From positions 1-52,774 of the forward strand of contig NZ_PAQR01000062.1 of NCBI RefSeq assembly GCF_002709775.1: a stretch of DNA of 52,774 nt, in the 5' to 3' direction. The position numbers were made by a program, and so were the translations under genes. Below are positions 24,699 to 33,544 of the stretch, piece by piece. Source of the DNA: Thalassospira sp. Its GTDB lineage: Bacteria > Pseudomonadota > Alphaproteobacteria > Rhodospirillales > Thalassospiraceae. The notes beneath the pieces were generated by a model. That model was given only the letters and a program-made list of their open reading frames with translations, was not told where the DNA came from and made no database searches. Within the stretch, counting starts at the first letter, position 1. Every line of letters starts with the position of its first letter.

Positions 24699-25673
24699 AT
24701 GACCAAAGCATTCCGATTTTACGAAACCGGCGGCAGCGATGTCCTGAAATTCGAAGATGTCGAAGTTGGCACGCCGGGCGAAGGCGAAGTGCGCCTGGCG
24801 CAAAAGGCGGTCGGGCTGAACTATATCGATATCTATTTCCGTTCCGGAGTATATCCCGCGCCCGCCATGCCGTCCGGCCTTGGTCTTGAAGGTGCTGGGA
24901 TCATTGAAGAAGTCGGTCCGGGTGTGACGGATCTGGTGGTCGGTGATCGCGTGGCCTATGCCGCACAGCCGCTTGGAGCCTATGCCGAAGCACGCGTGAT
25001 GCCGGCCAAGGGTCTGGTCAAGATTCCTGATGATGTCAGTTTCGAGCTGGCCGCAGCTGCGATGCTCCAGGGCATGACCGCGCAATATCTTTTGCGCCGG
25101 ACCTATAACGTCAAAAAGGGTGACACCATCCTGATCCATGCGGCGGCTGGCGGTGTGGGCCAGATCGTCTGCCAGTGGGCCAAGCATCTTGGTGCGACCG
25201 TGATCGGCACGGTGGGTTCCAAGGAAAAGGCCGAAATCGCCAAGGCCAAGGGCTGCGATTACCCGATCCTCTATCGCGAGGAAGTGGTTTCCGAACGCGT
25301 CAAGGAAATCACCAATGGCCAAGGCGTTGAAGTTGTTTATGATTCGGTCGGTAAAGACACCTTTGACGATTCGATGAAGTGCCTCAAACGTCTTGGCATG
25401 ATGGTGAGCTTCGGCCAGTCATCCGGTGCGGTGCCGCCGGTGTCCCTCGCCCAGCTTGCCCCGGGCGCCTATTTCCTGACCCGGCCGAGCATCTTCCACT
25501 ATAACGCCACCCGCGAAGAGCTTCTCGCAAGCGCCGGTGAGCTGTTTGACGTGCTCAAATCAGGCATCGTCACCATCGACATCACCGCGACCTACCCGCT
25601 CGCCGATGCCGCAAAAGCCCATGACGACCTCGAAAGTCGCAAAACCAACGGGTCGATCGTCTTTACGGTCTGA
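24699..25673 (+). CDS. NADPH:quinone oxidoreductase, zeta-crystallin type
   Basis: The protein has 324 residues, as in QorA. It has the GroES-like N-terminal domain (VGLNYIDIYFRSGVY, GLEGAGIIEEVG) and the Rossmann motif AAAGGVGQIVCQWAKHLGA. No structural or catalytic zinc ligands are visible, which fits quinone reductases of the MDR superfamily. It reduces quinones by one electron in the cytoplasm. Good ribosome site (GGGAGG) before the ATG. Confidence 0.92.
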   Translation: MTKAFRFYETGGSDVLKFEDVEVGTPGEGEVRLAQKAVGLNYIDIYFRSGVYPAPAMPSGLGLEGAGIIEEVGPGVTDLVVGDRVAYAAQPLGAYAEARVMPAKGLVKIPDDVSFELAAAAMLQGMTAQYLLRRTYNVKKGDTILIHAAAGGVGQIVCQWAKHLGATVIGTVGSKEKAEIAKAKGCDYPILYREEVVSERVKEITNGQGVEVVYDSVGKDTFDDSMKCLKRLGMMVSFGQSSGAVPPVSLAQLAPGAYFLTRPSIFHYNATREELLASAGELFDVLKSGIVTIDITATYPLADAAKAHDDLESRKTNGSIVFTV

Positions 25674-25716
25674 TCACGGCAGGTACTGCGCTGATATTTA
25701 AATGAAAATCATGATT

Positions 25717-25744
25717 GAGGCAGGGTTATTTCCCTGCCTCTTTC
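25717..25744. terminator. Shared terminator between qor and the HD-domain gene
   Basis: GAGGCAGGG and CCCTGCCTC are perfect 9-bp arms with loop TTATTT, followed by TTTC on the plus strand. The stop codon of the convergent HD gene lies in the loop. Confidence 0.75.
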
Positions 25745-26280
25745 AGTTCACTCTGATGGAAAATCCGCACATCGCGTGCGATGGCATCAAAGCGTTCTGA
25801 CAGGCCGTCGCTGACGACCCGGCACGGGGCGACCACGGCTTCGGCCCAGTCGACATAGGCGAGGATCTGCTTTTCGTCCCATCCAATCGGCGTGTCGGTC
25901 AGCATCGCGCCGACATTGGCGACCTTGTCGGCCAGACGCACCAGTTTGGCACCGTTGGTCAGGCTTGGGGCAGTTTCGATCTGCTTTGCCTTGCGCTCAT
26001 CACGTGGCAGGGCCTTGTCGTCACTGACTTCCAGCACGATGTCGGCCACGATGTCATTAAAGCAGGCGGCGATTTCGTCGCGCGTCGCACCACAATCCTC
26101 GATCACGTCATGCAGGACAGCAGCACACAGGATATCCTCCTCCGTGCCCGGTTCGCATTCAACAATCAGGCGGGAAACCTCGATCGGGTGATTGATATAG
26201 GGCTCCTGTGCGGCCCCTTTGCGACGCTGGTCGCGATGGGCGCGGGCGGCGAAATCAACGGATTTGAGTAGAAGCTGCAT
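25726..26280 (-). CDS. HD-domain phosphohydrolase, SpoT/MESH1-like
   Basis: From ATG 26280 the protein has 184 residues (the frame is open to 26352). It follows the small-alarmone-hydrolase pattern: AARAHRDQRRKGAAQEPYINHP, then AAVLHDVIEDCG (the HD metal site) and later VRLADKVANV. Stand-alone versions such as MESH1 hydrolyse ppGpp or NADPH, so a role in the stringent response is plausible but unproven. It is convergent with qor. Confidence 0.82.
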   Translation of the reverse strand: MQLLLKSVDFAARAHRDQRRKGAAQEPYINHPIEVSRLIVECEPGTEEDILCAAVLHDVIEDCGATRDEIAACFNDIVADIVLEVSDDKALPRDERKAKQIETAPSLTNGAKLVRLADKVANVGAMLTDTPIGWDEKQILAYVDWAEAVVAPCRVVSDGLSERFDAIARDVRIFHQSELKEAGK

Positions 26281-26450
26281 AAAGCGCAATACGGTCGTGA
26301 ACGGAAAGTCCAGATTCACATGGCTTTTGCGCTGTTTCAAGCCTTCATGCACGAGGCCCGGTGAAAATCATGCAAAGCCATGAAAAACTGCGGCAAACGC
26401 GGTACCATGAAGCCGATTGATGCGCGCTCATTTTTCGGGAGACTTGGACA

Positions 26451-26753
26451 ATGTCACAGGATATCCGCCTGAAACTGACCTTGCGAAACGACAGTGATGG
26501 TCCCCTGCATCTAAGCGGCCTTGCCCCAAAGGATGGCTGGCAAAGCGCCCCGCCCAACCGGCTTGAGGCCAATGAAACGGTTGTGTGCGAAATCACCACC
26601 GCCCATACCCTTGCGATCACGCTGAACTACGGCACCTACCACATCGGCCTGCAGCTAAGCGATGACAGTTTCAGCATTGAGCCAGGCGATGCGAGCGTCG
26701 AACGACAGAAACTGGGTGGGGATCTGGCAGAGGTGGTTTTGGCACTTGGATAG
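26451..26753 (+). CDS. Hypothetical protein, 100 residues
   Basis: The ATG at 26451 is preceded by GGGAG at a good distance. The product is acidic and soluble, with alternating polar and hydrophobic stretches (DIRLKLTLRNDSDGPLHLSG, NETVVCEITTAH, TLAITLNYGTYHIGLQL) that suggest a small beta-sandwich. No signal peptide, membrane segment or catalytic motif is visible. I do not recognise the family. It stands alone between divergent and convergent neighbours. Confidence 0.6.
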   Translation: MSQDIRLKLTLRNDSDGPLHLSGLAPKDGWQSAPPNRLEANETVVCEITTAHTLAITLNYGTYHIGLQLSDDSFSIEPGDASVERQKLGGDLAEVVLALG

Positions 26754-26787
26754 CCGCGAAACCATTGTTGTTTCGATATTGAAATAA

Positions 26788-26815
26788 AAACGGGGCCCAT
26801 CGTGGGGCCCCGTTT
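26788..26815. terminator. Bidirectional terminator between the hypothetical gene and rho
   Basis: AAACGGGGCC and GGCCCCGTTT pair perfectly, with an A run on one side and TTTAT on the other. It most likely ends the rho transcript. Confidence 0.85.
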
Positions 26816-26861
26816 ATCTTGGATCGATCCATATCATCAGGCCAATCAGGCCCGGGTGGCG

Positions 26862-28127
26862 TTAGCCATTCATGGAATCGAAGAAGTCGTCGTTGTTCTT
26901 GGTGCCCTTGAGCTTGCCAAGCAGGAACTCCATCGCGTCCTGCGGACCCATCGGGTTGAGGATACGACGCAGCACCCACATCTTGGACAGGACGCCCTTG
27001 TCGACGAGAAGCTCTTCCTTACGGGTCCCCGATTTGAGGATATCAATCGCCGGGAAGATACGCTTGTCAGACAGTTTGCGATCCAGAACCAGTTCGGAGT
27101 TACCGGTCCCTTTGAATTCTTCAAAGATGACCTCGTCCATGCGCGAACCGGTATCAATGAGCGCAGTTGCGATGATGGTGAGCGAGCCACCCTCTTCGAT
27201 GTTACGCGCCGCACCAAAGAAGCGTTTCGGACGCTGAAGCGCGTTGGCATCAACACCACCGGTCAGGACCTTGCCCGAGCTCGGCACAACGGTGTTATAG
27301 GCACGTGCCAGACGGGTGATGGAATCAAGCAGGATGACAACGTCATGCTTGTGCTCGACCAGGCGTTTGGCCTTTTCCAGAACCATTTCAGTGACCTGAA
27401 CGTGACGCTGGGCCGGTTCATCAAAGGTCGAGCTGATGACTTCGCCTTTTACCGAACGGTCCATGTCGGTCACTTCTTCCGGGCGTTCGTCAATCAGAAG
27501 AACGATCAGATAGGCTTCCGGGTGGTTTTCCTCGATCGCGTGCGCAATGTTTTGCAGCATCACGGTTTTACCGGTGCGCGGCGGTGCGACGATGAGGGCA
27601 CGCTGACCTTTACCAAGCGGCGAAACCAGTTCGATCACGCGGTTGGTGGTGTCTTTGTTCGTGCCTTCCTGATCGGACTCACGCTCCATATGCAGCGGCT
27701 GGTCAGGATAAAGCGGGGTCAGGTTGTCAAAGTTGATGCGATGACGGACTTTTTCCGGCGCATCGAAATTGACCTTGTCGACCTTCAGCAGCGCGAAGTA
27801 ACGCTCGCCCTCTTTCGGCGAACGGATCTGGCCTTCGACCGTATCACCGGTGCGCAGACCAAAACGGCGCACTTGGCTCGGACTGACATAAATGTCGTCG
27901 GGGCCGGCAAGATAGTTTGCCTCCGGGCTGCGCAGGAAGCCGAAACCATCGGGCAGCACTTCAAGAACACCTTCGCCAAAGATGGCATGGTCGTTCTCGG
28001 CCAGCTGCTTGAGGATGGCAAACATCAGCTCCTGTTTGCGGAGCGTGCTGGCATTTTCGATTTCGAGTTCCTCTGACAGGGCAAGCAGCTCGGTCGGAGA
28101 TTTCTTTTTAAGGTCCTGAAGATGCAT
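26862..28127 (-). CDS. rho: Transcription termination factor Rho
   Basis: The protein has 421 residues. It starts [15 protein letters not shown], has the RNA-binding cold-shock domain ([29 protein letters not shown]), Walker [10 protein letters not shown], Walker [16 protein letters not shown], the secondary-channel [20 protein letters not shown] and the C-terminal [20 protein letters not shown]. Rho is the hexameric RNA helicase that ends many transcripts. In most alphaproteobacteria it neighbours hemJ/hemE and the origin, but here it is separated from them by an inverted block. Confidence 0.97.
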   Translation of the reverse strand: MHLQDLKKKSPTELLALSEELEIENASTLRKQELMFAILKQLAENDHAIFGEGVLEVLPDGFGFLRSPEANYLAGPDDIYVSPSQVRRFGLRTGDTVEGQIRSPKEGERYFALLKVDKVNFDAPEKVRHRINFDNLTPLYPDQPLHMERESDQEGTNKDTTNRVIELVSPLGKGQRALIVAPPRTGKTVMLQNIAHAIEENHPEAYLIVLLIDERPEEVTDMDRSVKGEVISSTFDEPAQRHVQVTEMVLEKAKRLVEHKHDVVILLDSITRLARAYNTVVPSSGKVLTGGVDANALQRPKRFFGAARNIEEGGSLTIIATALIDTGSRMDEVIFEEFKGTGNSELVLDRKLSDKRIFPAIDILKSGTRKEELLVDKGVLSKMWVLRRILNPMGPQDAMEFLLGKLKGTKNNDDFFDSMNG

Positions 28128-28467
28128 ATGTGCGTTTAATGATCTGTGGTTGCCGAAAGGGCGAAGATTTTAGGGAGATAGAAAAGAGATGTGCGGTTGA
28201 CCGTCAGGCAAGGCGCTCAGGCGTTTGCTGGTGCGTGCGGACGGATCAAAAACCTTGGAGTTGCAAGAAAGGCAGGTCTTTTCATGTTTCTGGATCGAAA
28301 CACCACCGATTGATACCCTCGAAAATCGCAATAGTCAAACCGTGATTCGACCAAATCACCTATTTTGCTGCCCGAGTTGTACAAAAAACACGATTTTCCC
28401 GCCTGATTACAGCAATTCCAGTCAACAGTTACGGAAATATAGCGTTGAGAATGAGGAAAACGCGGCC
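28128..28467. other. Gap upstream of rho
   Basis: About 340 bases with no supportable gene and no clear hairpin. It must contain the rho promoter and leader; rho is often autoregulated through its leader, but I see no specific element. Confidence 0.5.
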
Positions 28468-28827
28468 CTAGGCCGGGCGTTCACGCACGATTTCAAGCAT
28501 ACGATCAAGCTGATCGTCACTGAGCCCGGCGATGCGTTCGGATAGCAGGTTGGCAAGCTCTGTTGCAGCGGGCTCGAGACCAGCGGTATCGACCGTCACC
28601 TTGGGGTGGGATAGTTGGGCCAGACGTTTGATGTCATCGACCTCGTCCCAGACGAGATTGAAATAGCCACAGATTTGCTGCACCAAACCGGGGCTTGGCC
28701 GGCCGCGATGGCCGTGTTCAAGGGCCGACAGATAGGCCGGTGACAGCTGCAACGCAGTTGCCATGTCGGTCAGTGTGACGTTGTTACGCGCCCGGAGTTC
28801 CCTGATGCGATTGCCAAAAGGTGTCAC
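28468..28827 (-). CDS. XRE-family helix-turn-helix protein
   Basis: From GTG 28827 the protein has 119 residues. This GTG overlaps the stop of the Smr gene (GTGA), so the longer open frame to 28935 is discarded. Residues 4-60 are a Cro/CI helix-turn-helix (IRELRARNNVTLTDMATALQ, LSPAYLSALEHGHRGRPSP). The remainder is helical (LSDDQLDRMLEIV). A DNA-binding regulator of unknown targets, translationally coupled to smr; this smr-HTH pair is common in alphaproteobacteria. Confidence 0.87.
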   Translation of the reverse strand: MTPFGNRIRELRARNNVTLTDMATALQLSPAYLSALEHGHRGRPSPGLVQQICGYFNLVWDEVDDIKRLAQLSHPKVTVDTAGLEPAATELANLLSERIAGLSDDQLDRMLEIVRERPA

Positions 28828-29474
28828 GGGCGTCTCCGTTTCAACAAAACATAAAAGGCCCCGGCCCCGCCGTGCTGGATCTGGGCCTGATTGATGGCAA
28901 GGATGCGATTGCGCAAGCGCGGCGCGCTGAGCCATTGCGGGGTGCGTTCGCGCAAAAGACCGGTGCGGCCATATTCATCAGCGCGCGATCCTTTGCCCGT
29001 TATTACGAGAACGCAACGTTTCCCGGCCCGCCAGCTATCCTCGATAAAGGCGTTGAGCGCATTATGGGCGACTTCCTGGGTCATGCCATGCAGGTCAATG
29101 CGCCCGTCAATCGACATCTTGCCCTTCTGAAACTTGTTTGCCGTCGAGCGATCAATGCCGTCGGTGACACCGGGTTTCAGTTCAGCGAGTGCGCGGTTCT
29201 TGATCTGTGGGCCCCGATCCGCATGGCGCGCAGACGGCAAATTGCGTGCGGCCCGGCTTTGCTCGGACTGCTCAAGCTTGTCGCCCAGATTGTCAGGCAG
29301 GGTGATGGCGGTATCGCTGGTGTGGATTTCATCGTCTGATGCGGCCATATCGTCATCGCTGCCCTTGTGCTTTTTATTGCGCAAAGGTTTGACGTCACGG
29401 GTAAAGACCTCCCACAGGGTCTTTTCATCCTCCGTGATAGTACGGCGTATCTTATTGGGTCTTTTACTTGTCAT
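28824..29474 (-). CDS. Smr/MutS2-domain protein
   Basis: From ATG 29474 the protein has 216 residues (frame open to 29516). An N-terminal charged linker is followed by the Smr domain with DLHGMTQ, VLVITGKGS and HGGAGAFYVLLKR, the nuclease-associated motifs. Smr domains nick or bind DNA or cleave RNA on stalled ribosomes. In related genomes the gene usually follows mltA; here mltA is 11 kb away. Confidence 0.88.
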   Translation of the reverse strand: MTSKRPNKIRRTITEDEKTLWEVFTRDVKPLRNKKHKGSDDDMAASDDEIHTSDTAITLPDNLGDKLEQSEQSRAARNLPSARHADRGPQIKNRALAELKPGVTDGIDRSTANKFQKGKMSIDGRIDLHGMTQEVAHNALNAFIEDSWRAGKRCVLVITGKGSRADEYGRTGLLRERTPQWLSAPRLRNRILAINQAQIQHGGAGAFYVLLKRRRP

Positions 29475-29732
29475 CCACCAGAACGATATGCAGTCGGCGC
29501 GGCCCAACTGCGCCAAGCGGTATCGTTTGTTCGATATCAGCCATTTGCAACAGCCCGGTCACCCAAGGAATGTTCGCGGCATATTGCCGTGTCCGACCTT
29601 TTCGCGCAACCACGCCCGTCCGTAATCCGGCCTTTGGCCCACCAATATGGGTGTCTGGCGATCTATCGCACCGTGGGTGTCCCTTGCGAAAACAGGCAGA
29701 GAAGCCAGGATTGATTGCCCGATATTACGATC
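29475..29732. other. Gap between the solute-binding and Smr genes
   Basis: About 258 bases. On the minus strand one frame stays open for about 80 codons and ends just inside the smr start (MADIEQTIPLG to LVDDK), but it lacks a start with a ribosome site. I cannot support a gene. Confidence 0.4.
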
Positions 29733-30668
29733 TTACGGGCCAGCCCGATCGACATCGACACAGCTGATGCCGTTATTATTCAGATCAAGCATTGCCTTTA
29801 AGAACGAGCTGTCGAGATTGGTTGAAAGGCCGTGTGTGCGCCGGTTTTCAACAAAGAAACCATCGGTTTTAAAGCTATCCAGCTGTGCTTGCAGCTTTTT
29901 GGCATCCTGTTCGGGGATAGGGCCACTGATCGCGATATAGAGATAGCAAACCCGGTAGGGCGCGGCGTCGGAAATGTCCGCAATATCGGGGTTTTCAGCA
30001 CGCTCTGTCTCGAGATAGTGGCGCAGGATATTGCCGCCAATCGCAATCAGATCGACGCGTCCCGCCATCATCATCGGCAGCAGAAGTTCTTCACGCGGCA
30101 CCATGATCAATTGTTCGGCCCCGCGTTCACGCAGATAGGATTCCCGGGCCGATCCCAATAGCACCCCGATCCGCGCATCACGCAGCAGGGTTTCAAAATC
30201 CATATCCGGCCAGCCACTGTCAGCGAAGCCATACAGGTTCCAGAAGGTACGGCTGACCGGCCCGACCCATTGGAAAAGGTCTTCGCGGTGATCAATCCGG
30301 GTGGTGGGATAAATTACATGGCCGGTTTCACGCTCAGCCAGTTCCATCTGGCGTTTCCAGGGCATTTGCGGCGTGACCTCGACCTTGAGACCGGATTTGA
30401 CAAACAGCTCAATGGCAAGCGTGTCAAAATAACCCGGTTCCGGCCGGCCCGACGCGCGCACCCGCGTACTTTCCGACAGGTGTATGACATATGTCCCATC
30501 GAATTCAGCCTTCGTCGGCGCAATGTAATCAATGCTTCCCTGCGCCGGAACATCCGTCGGCAGGAAATTCAGGGGAATTACCAATAGAAGGGCCACGGCA
30601 AGGCGGCGGGCGCATGTCTTGAAATGCTGAGATCGGGACCGCACTGCACGCCACTGCCCTGCCCCCAT
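29733..30668 (-). CDS. Family-3-like periplasmic solute-binding protein
   Basis: From ATG 30668 the protein has 311 residues; this ATG lies one base after the dnaQ stop codon. A hydrophobic signal (LAVALLLVIPLNFLPTDVPAQG) is followed by a bilobal SBP-3 pattern: YFDTLAIELFVKSGLKVEVTPQMPWKRQMELAERE, DARIGVLLGSARESYLRERG, GRVDLIAIGG and YIAISGPIPEQDAKKLQAQL (regions). No permease is nearby. Such orphans can serve sensors or enzymes instead of uptake. The ligand is unknown. Confidence 0.75.
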   Translation of the reverse strand: MGAGQWRAVRSRSQHFKTCARRLAVALLLVIPLNFLPTDVPAQGSIDYIAPTKAEFDGTYVIHLSESTRVRASGRPEPGYFDTLAIELFVKSGLKVEVTPQMPWKRQMELAERETGHVIYPTTRIDHREDLFQWVGPVSRTFWNLYGFADSGWPDMDFETLLRDARIGVLLGSARESYLRERGAEQLIMVPREELLLPMMMAGRVDLIAIGGNILRHYLETERAENPDIADISDAAPYRVCYLYIAISGPIPEQDAKKLQAQLDSFKTDGFFVENRRTHGLSTNLDSSFLKAMLDLNNNGISCVDVDRAGP

Positions 30669-30669
30669 C

Positions 30670-31383
30670 TCAGGCCTCTTGCTTTGCCAGCCAAAGGGCG
30701 TCTTTAACCTTGGCCTCAACATAGGCCCGGTGGGCGGCGAGTTCTTCTTCGCTTATGACATGCGGTCTGGGTTCAAGTCGATTGCCCCGGGGCCCAAGAA
30801 CGCGACGACCAGCGTTTTCATCCTCCTGATCACCATTTAGCGCATTGGGATCAAGCGACAAGCCGTGCTGACGACCGCCCAGCAGTTCAAGATAGACTTG
30901 GGCCAGAAGATCGGAGTCAAGCAGGGCCCCGTGAAGCGTACGGTTGGAGTTGTCGATCTTGAAACGACGGCACAGCGCATCGAGGCTAACCGGGGAGCCC
31001 GGGAATTTCTTGCGCGCCATCTGAACCGTATCAAGCGCGCGTTCCATGGCAATGCGCGGCTTATTGAGCCATTCGAGTTCCGCATTCAGGAACTTCATAT
31101 CAAAGCTGGCATTGTGGATAACCAGAACCGAATCTTCGCCAATGAATTCGACGAAATCATCAGCAACCTCGGCAAAGACCGGCTGATCTTTCAGGAAGTC
31201 ATCACCAAGACCGTGAACGTCAAAGGCCTCTTTGGGCATCGGGCGTTCCGGGTTGATATATTGATGGTACTGACGGCCTGTCGGCATGTGATTGATCAGT
31301 TCGATACAGCCAATTTCAACAAGCCTGTGGTCGGCATAGGGATCAAGGCCGGTGGTCTCGGTATCGAGGACAATCTCACGCAT
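30670..31383 (-). CDS. dnaQ: DNA polymerase III epsilon subunit (proofreading exonuclease)
   Basis: The protein has 237 residues. The DEDDh exonuclease motifs are visible: VLDTETTGLDP (Exo I), LVIHNASFDMKFL (Exo II) and TLHGALLDSDLLAQVY (Exo III, with the catalytic His). It removes misincorporated bases in the replicative polymerase. It belongs to the ppsR-maf-aroE-coaE-dnaQ row typical of alphaproteobacterial origins. Confidence 0.96.
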   Translation of the reverse strand: MREIVLDTETTGLDPYADHRLVEIGCIELINHMPTGRQYHQYINPERPMPKEAFDVHGLGDDFLKDQPVFAEVADDFVEFIGEDSVLVIHNASFDMKFLNAELEWLNKPRIAMERALDTVQMARKKFPGSPVSLDALCRRFKIDNSNRTLHGALLDSDLLAQVYLELLGGRQHGLSLDPNALNGDQEDENAGRRVLGPRGNRLEPRPHVISEEELAAHRAYVEAKVKDALWLAKQEA

Positions 31384-31401
31384 CTATTCTGGGTCCAGTG
31401 A

Positions 31402-31986
31402 TCAACTCAGTTGGTCAATAATGCCCTGAACATATTGAAAAGTGACCGCACGTCCCAAGCCTGTCGGGATGATGAAATCTGCACGCTTGCGCTTTTCGAT
31501 ATCGGGCATCTGTTTGGACAGAATGGCGGAAAATTTTGCGTCCGTCATCCCTTCTCGCGAAAGAACACGCTGGCGTTGAATAAACCCCGGGGCGGAAACA
31601 ACCGAAACACGATCACAGCGCTTTTCACCGGCGGTTTCGTATAAAAGCGGAATGTCGAGAACAACCATTTTGCGACCGAGACGCTGCTGTTTGGCAAGAA
31701 ACCGGATTTCGGCCGCACGCACCAAAGGATGCAGGATGGTTTCAAGCTTTTTAAGAACAGCCGGATCGGCAAAGGCAATCTTGCCCAGTGCCTGACGGTC
31801 AATCCGGCCATCATGGATCACATCGGGAAAGGCTTTGGCAATCGGATCAAAGGCCAGACCATCTGGCGCCATCAATTCATGGGTCGCGGCATCGGCATCA
31901 TGGACCGGCACGCCAAGGTGACGAAACATCGCCGCCGCGGTTGATTTGCCCATGCCGATAGAGCCAGTCAGCCCAAGAATTTTCAT
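31402..31986 (-). CDS. coaE: Dephospho-CoA kinase
   Basis: The protein has 194 residues. GLTGSIGMGKST is the P loop, with VPVHDADAATHELM and VLDIPLLYETAGE following as in CoaE. It phosphorylates the 3'-OH of dephospho-CoA, the last step of coenzyme A synthesis. It lies 21 bases after aroE and 18 before dnaQ. Confidence 0.96.
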   Translation of the reverse strand: MKILGLTGSIGMGKSTAAAMFRHLGVPVHDADAATHELMAPDGLAFDPIAKAFPDVIHDGRIDRQALGKIAFADPAVLKKLETILHPLVRAAEIRFLAKQQRLGRKMVVLDIPLLYETAGEKRCDRVSVVSAPGFIQRQRVLSREGMTDAKFSAILSKQMPDIEKRKRADFIIPTGLGRAVTFQYVQGIIDQLS

Positions 31987-32007
31987 GATAGGATTACCAA
32001 TATATAC

Positions 32008-32874
32008 TTAATCAGGCGAAAGAACGAAGTCGCGCAGTTCCTGGGTGACTTCCGGATCAATGCCAAACCAGCGATGGAAACCCGGTCGTGCCTGATGGAG
32101 CAACATGCCCAGACCATCGACGATCGGATTACCGCGTTCCTTGGCCTGCAGCAAAAGATCGGTCATCAGCGGCGCATAGACAATATCCGTGACAAGGGCG
32201 GTTTGCGGCAAGCCGGCAAGATCAATTTCAAGCTTGGGCTGACCAACCATGCCAAGGCTTGTGGTATTGACGACAAGCGACGCCCCGGCGAGGGCTTCGG
32301 GTGCGAGCGGCCAGTCAACGACCTTGATCCGTGGATCATTGATTTCCTTGGCCAGGTCCTCGGCGCGTTTGCGTGTGCGGTTGGCAAGACGGATTTCCGG
32401 GCAGCCTTCATCGAGCAGGGATACAAGAATGGCGCGGCACGCACCGCCGGCGCCAAGTACGACAGCCGCACCTTTGGCAAAATCATGATCCGGGGCGCCT
32501 TGCCGCAGGTTTTCAATAAAGCCGAACCCGTCGGTGTTATCGCCGTGCATCTTGCCATCATCATCAAAGGTCACGGTATTGACCGCCCCGATCCGTTTGG
32601 CGCGATCAGAAAGATGATCGCACGCAGCCATGGCAGCTTGCTTGTGCGGGATGGTGACATTAGCCCCGCCAAAGCCCAGATCACGCAAGGATTTCAGAGC
32701 GGTTTCAAAGTTTTCCGGTTTGACCGGCAGCGGCATGTAACTGCCATCGACACCATATTTTGCCAGCCAATAACCTTGCAGTTTTGGCGACTTGGAATGC
32801 GAGACCGGCCAGCCCATCACGCCAGCCAGGCGCGAGCTTCCCGAAAGCGTGCGAAAGGATTTGGAAACGGTCAT
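32008..32874 (-). CDS. aroE: Shikimate dehydrogenase
   Basis: The protein has 288 residues. GVMGWPVSHSKSP is the shikimate site, GGANVTIPHKQAAM includes the catalytic lysine, DNTDGFGF and VLGAGGACRAILVSL (NADP Rossmann loop) follow, with NTTSLGM later. It reduces 3-dehydroshikimate in aromatic amino-acid synthesis. Confidence 0.96.
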   Translation of the reverse strand: MTVSKSFRTLSGSSRLAGVMGWPVSHSKSPKLQGYWLAKYGVDGSYMPLPVKPENFETALKSLRDLGFGGANVTIPHKQAAMAACDHLSDRAKRIGAVNTVTFDDDGKMHGDNTDGFGFIENLRQGAPDHDFAKGAAVVLGAGGACRAILVSLLDEGCPEIRLANRTRKRAEDLAKEINDPRIKVVDWPLAPEALAGASLVVNTTSLGMVGQPKLEIDLAGLPQTALVTDIVYAPLMTDLLLQAKERGNPIVDGLGMLLHQARPGFHRWFGIDPEVTQELRDFVLSPD

Positions 32875-32916
32875 GGTGCGGCAATCCTGCGAAATAGGGC
32901 GAAATGTATGTTTTCG

Positions 32917-33522
32917 TTATGCTTTTAATACACCGTGATCCCGCAAGAAGCCAATCAGGGGTAAAAGCGGCATGCCAAGGACGGTGAAGTAATCGCCGCG
33001 CACCTCGGTAAAGAGCTGCGCGCCCAGACCTTCAAGCTGATAGCCGCCGACACAGTGATAGATCTCTTCACCGGCGCCATCGAGATATTCCTCAAGCCAT
33101 TCATCGGTGAAGTTGCGCACGGTCAGATGGGCGGTATCAATCGTGCCCCAGATACGAGACCCCTCTTTATATATAACAGCGGCCGAAACCAGCTTGTGGC
33201 TTTTCCCGCGAAGGGCCAAAAGCTGCGCGCGGGTATTGTCACGATCCATCGGCTTGTCAAACCAGATGCCATTACATTCAAGCATCTGATCAGCAGCAAT
33301 GACGATGGCATCAGGCTGCTGACGATACATGCGCAGCGCCTTCATTTCGGCAAGGGTTTCGGCGGCTTCGGCAGCAGTGGCGCCTTCGGCCTTCATCGCC
33401 TGTTTATAGCCATCCTCGTCAATCATCGAGGCGACGGCTTCGCAATCAACGCCCGCATTGGTCAGCATGGCATGGCGAGCCTTGCTGCTGGAGGCGAGAA
33501 TAAGACGATGGGTATTGGGCAT
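32917..33522 (-). CDS. Maf-family nucleoside triphosphate pyrophosphatase
   Basis: The protein has 201 residues. It has LILASSSKARHAMLTNAG, VIAADQMLECNG and the GGYQLEGLGAQLF segment of the Maf fold. The family hydrolyses non-canonical or methylated nucleotides and has been tied to septum control. In the YceF/YhdE split the substrate cannot be decided here. Confidence 0.92.
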   Translation of the reverse strand: MPNTHRLILASSSKARHAMLTNAGVDCEAVASMIDEDGYKQAMKAEGATAAEAAETLAEMKALRMYRQQPDAIVIAADQMLECNGIWFDKPMDRDNTRAQLLALRGKSHKLVSAAVIYKEGSRIWGTIDTAHLTVRNFTDEWLEEYLDGAGEEIYHCVGGYQLEGLGAQLFTEVRGDYFTVLGMPLLPLIGFLRDHGVLKA

Positions 33523-33544
33523 CTATTTATCCTGTTCGTATCGC

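Noticed and set aside
26802..28076. A 424-codon plus-strand frame
   Set aside because: It is the exact complement of rho and shows no family motif.
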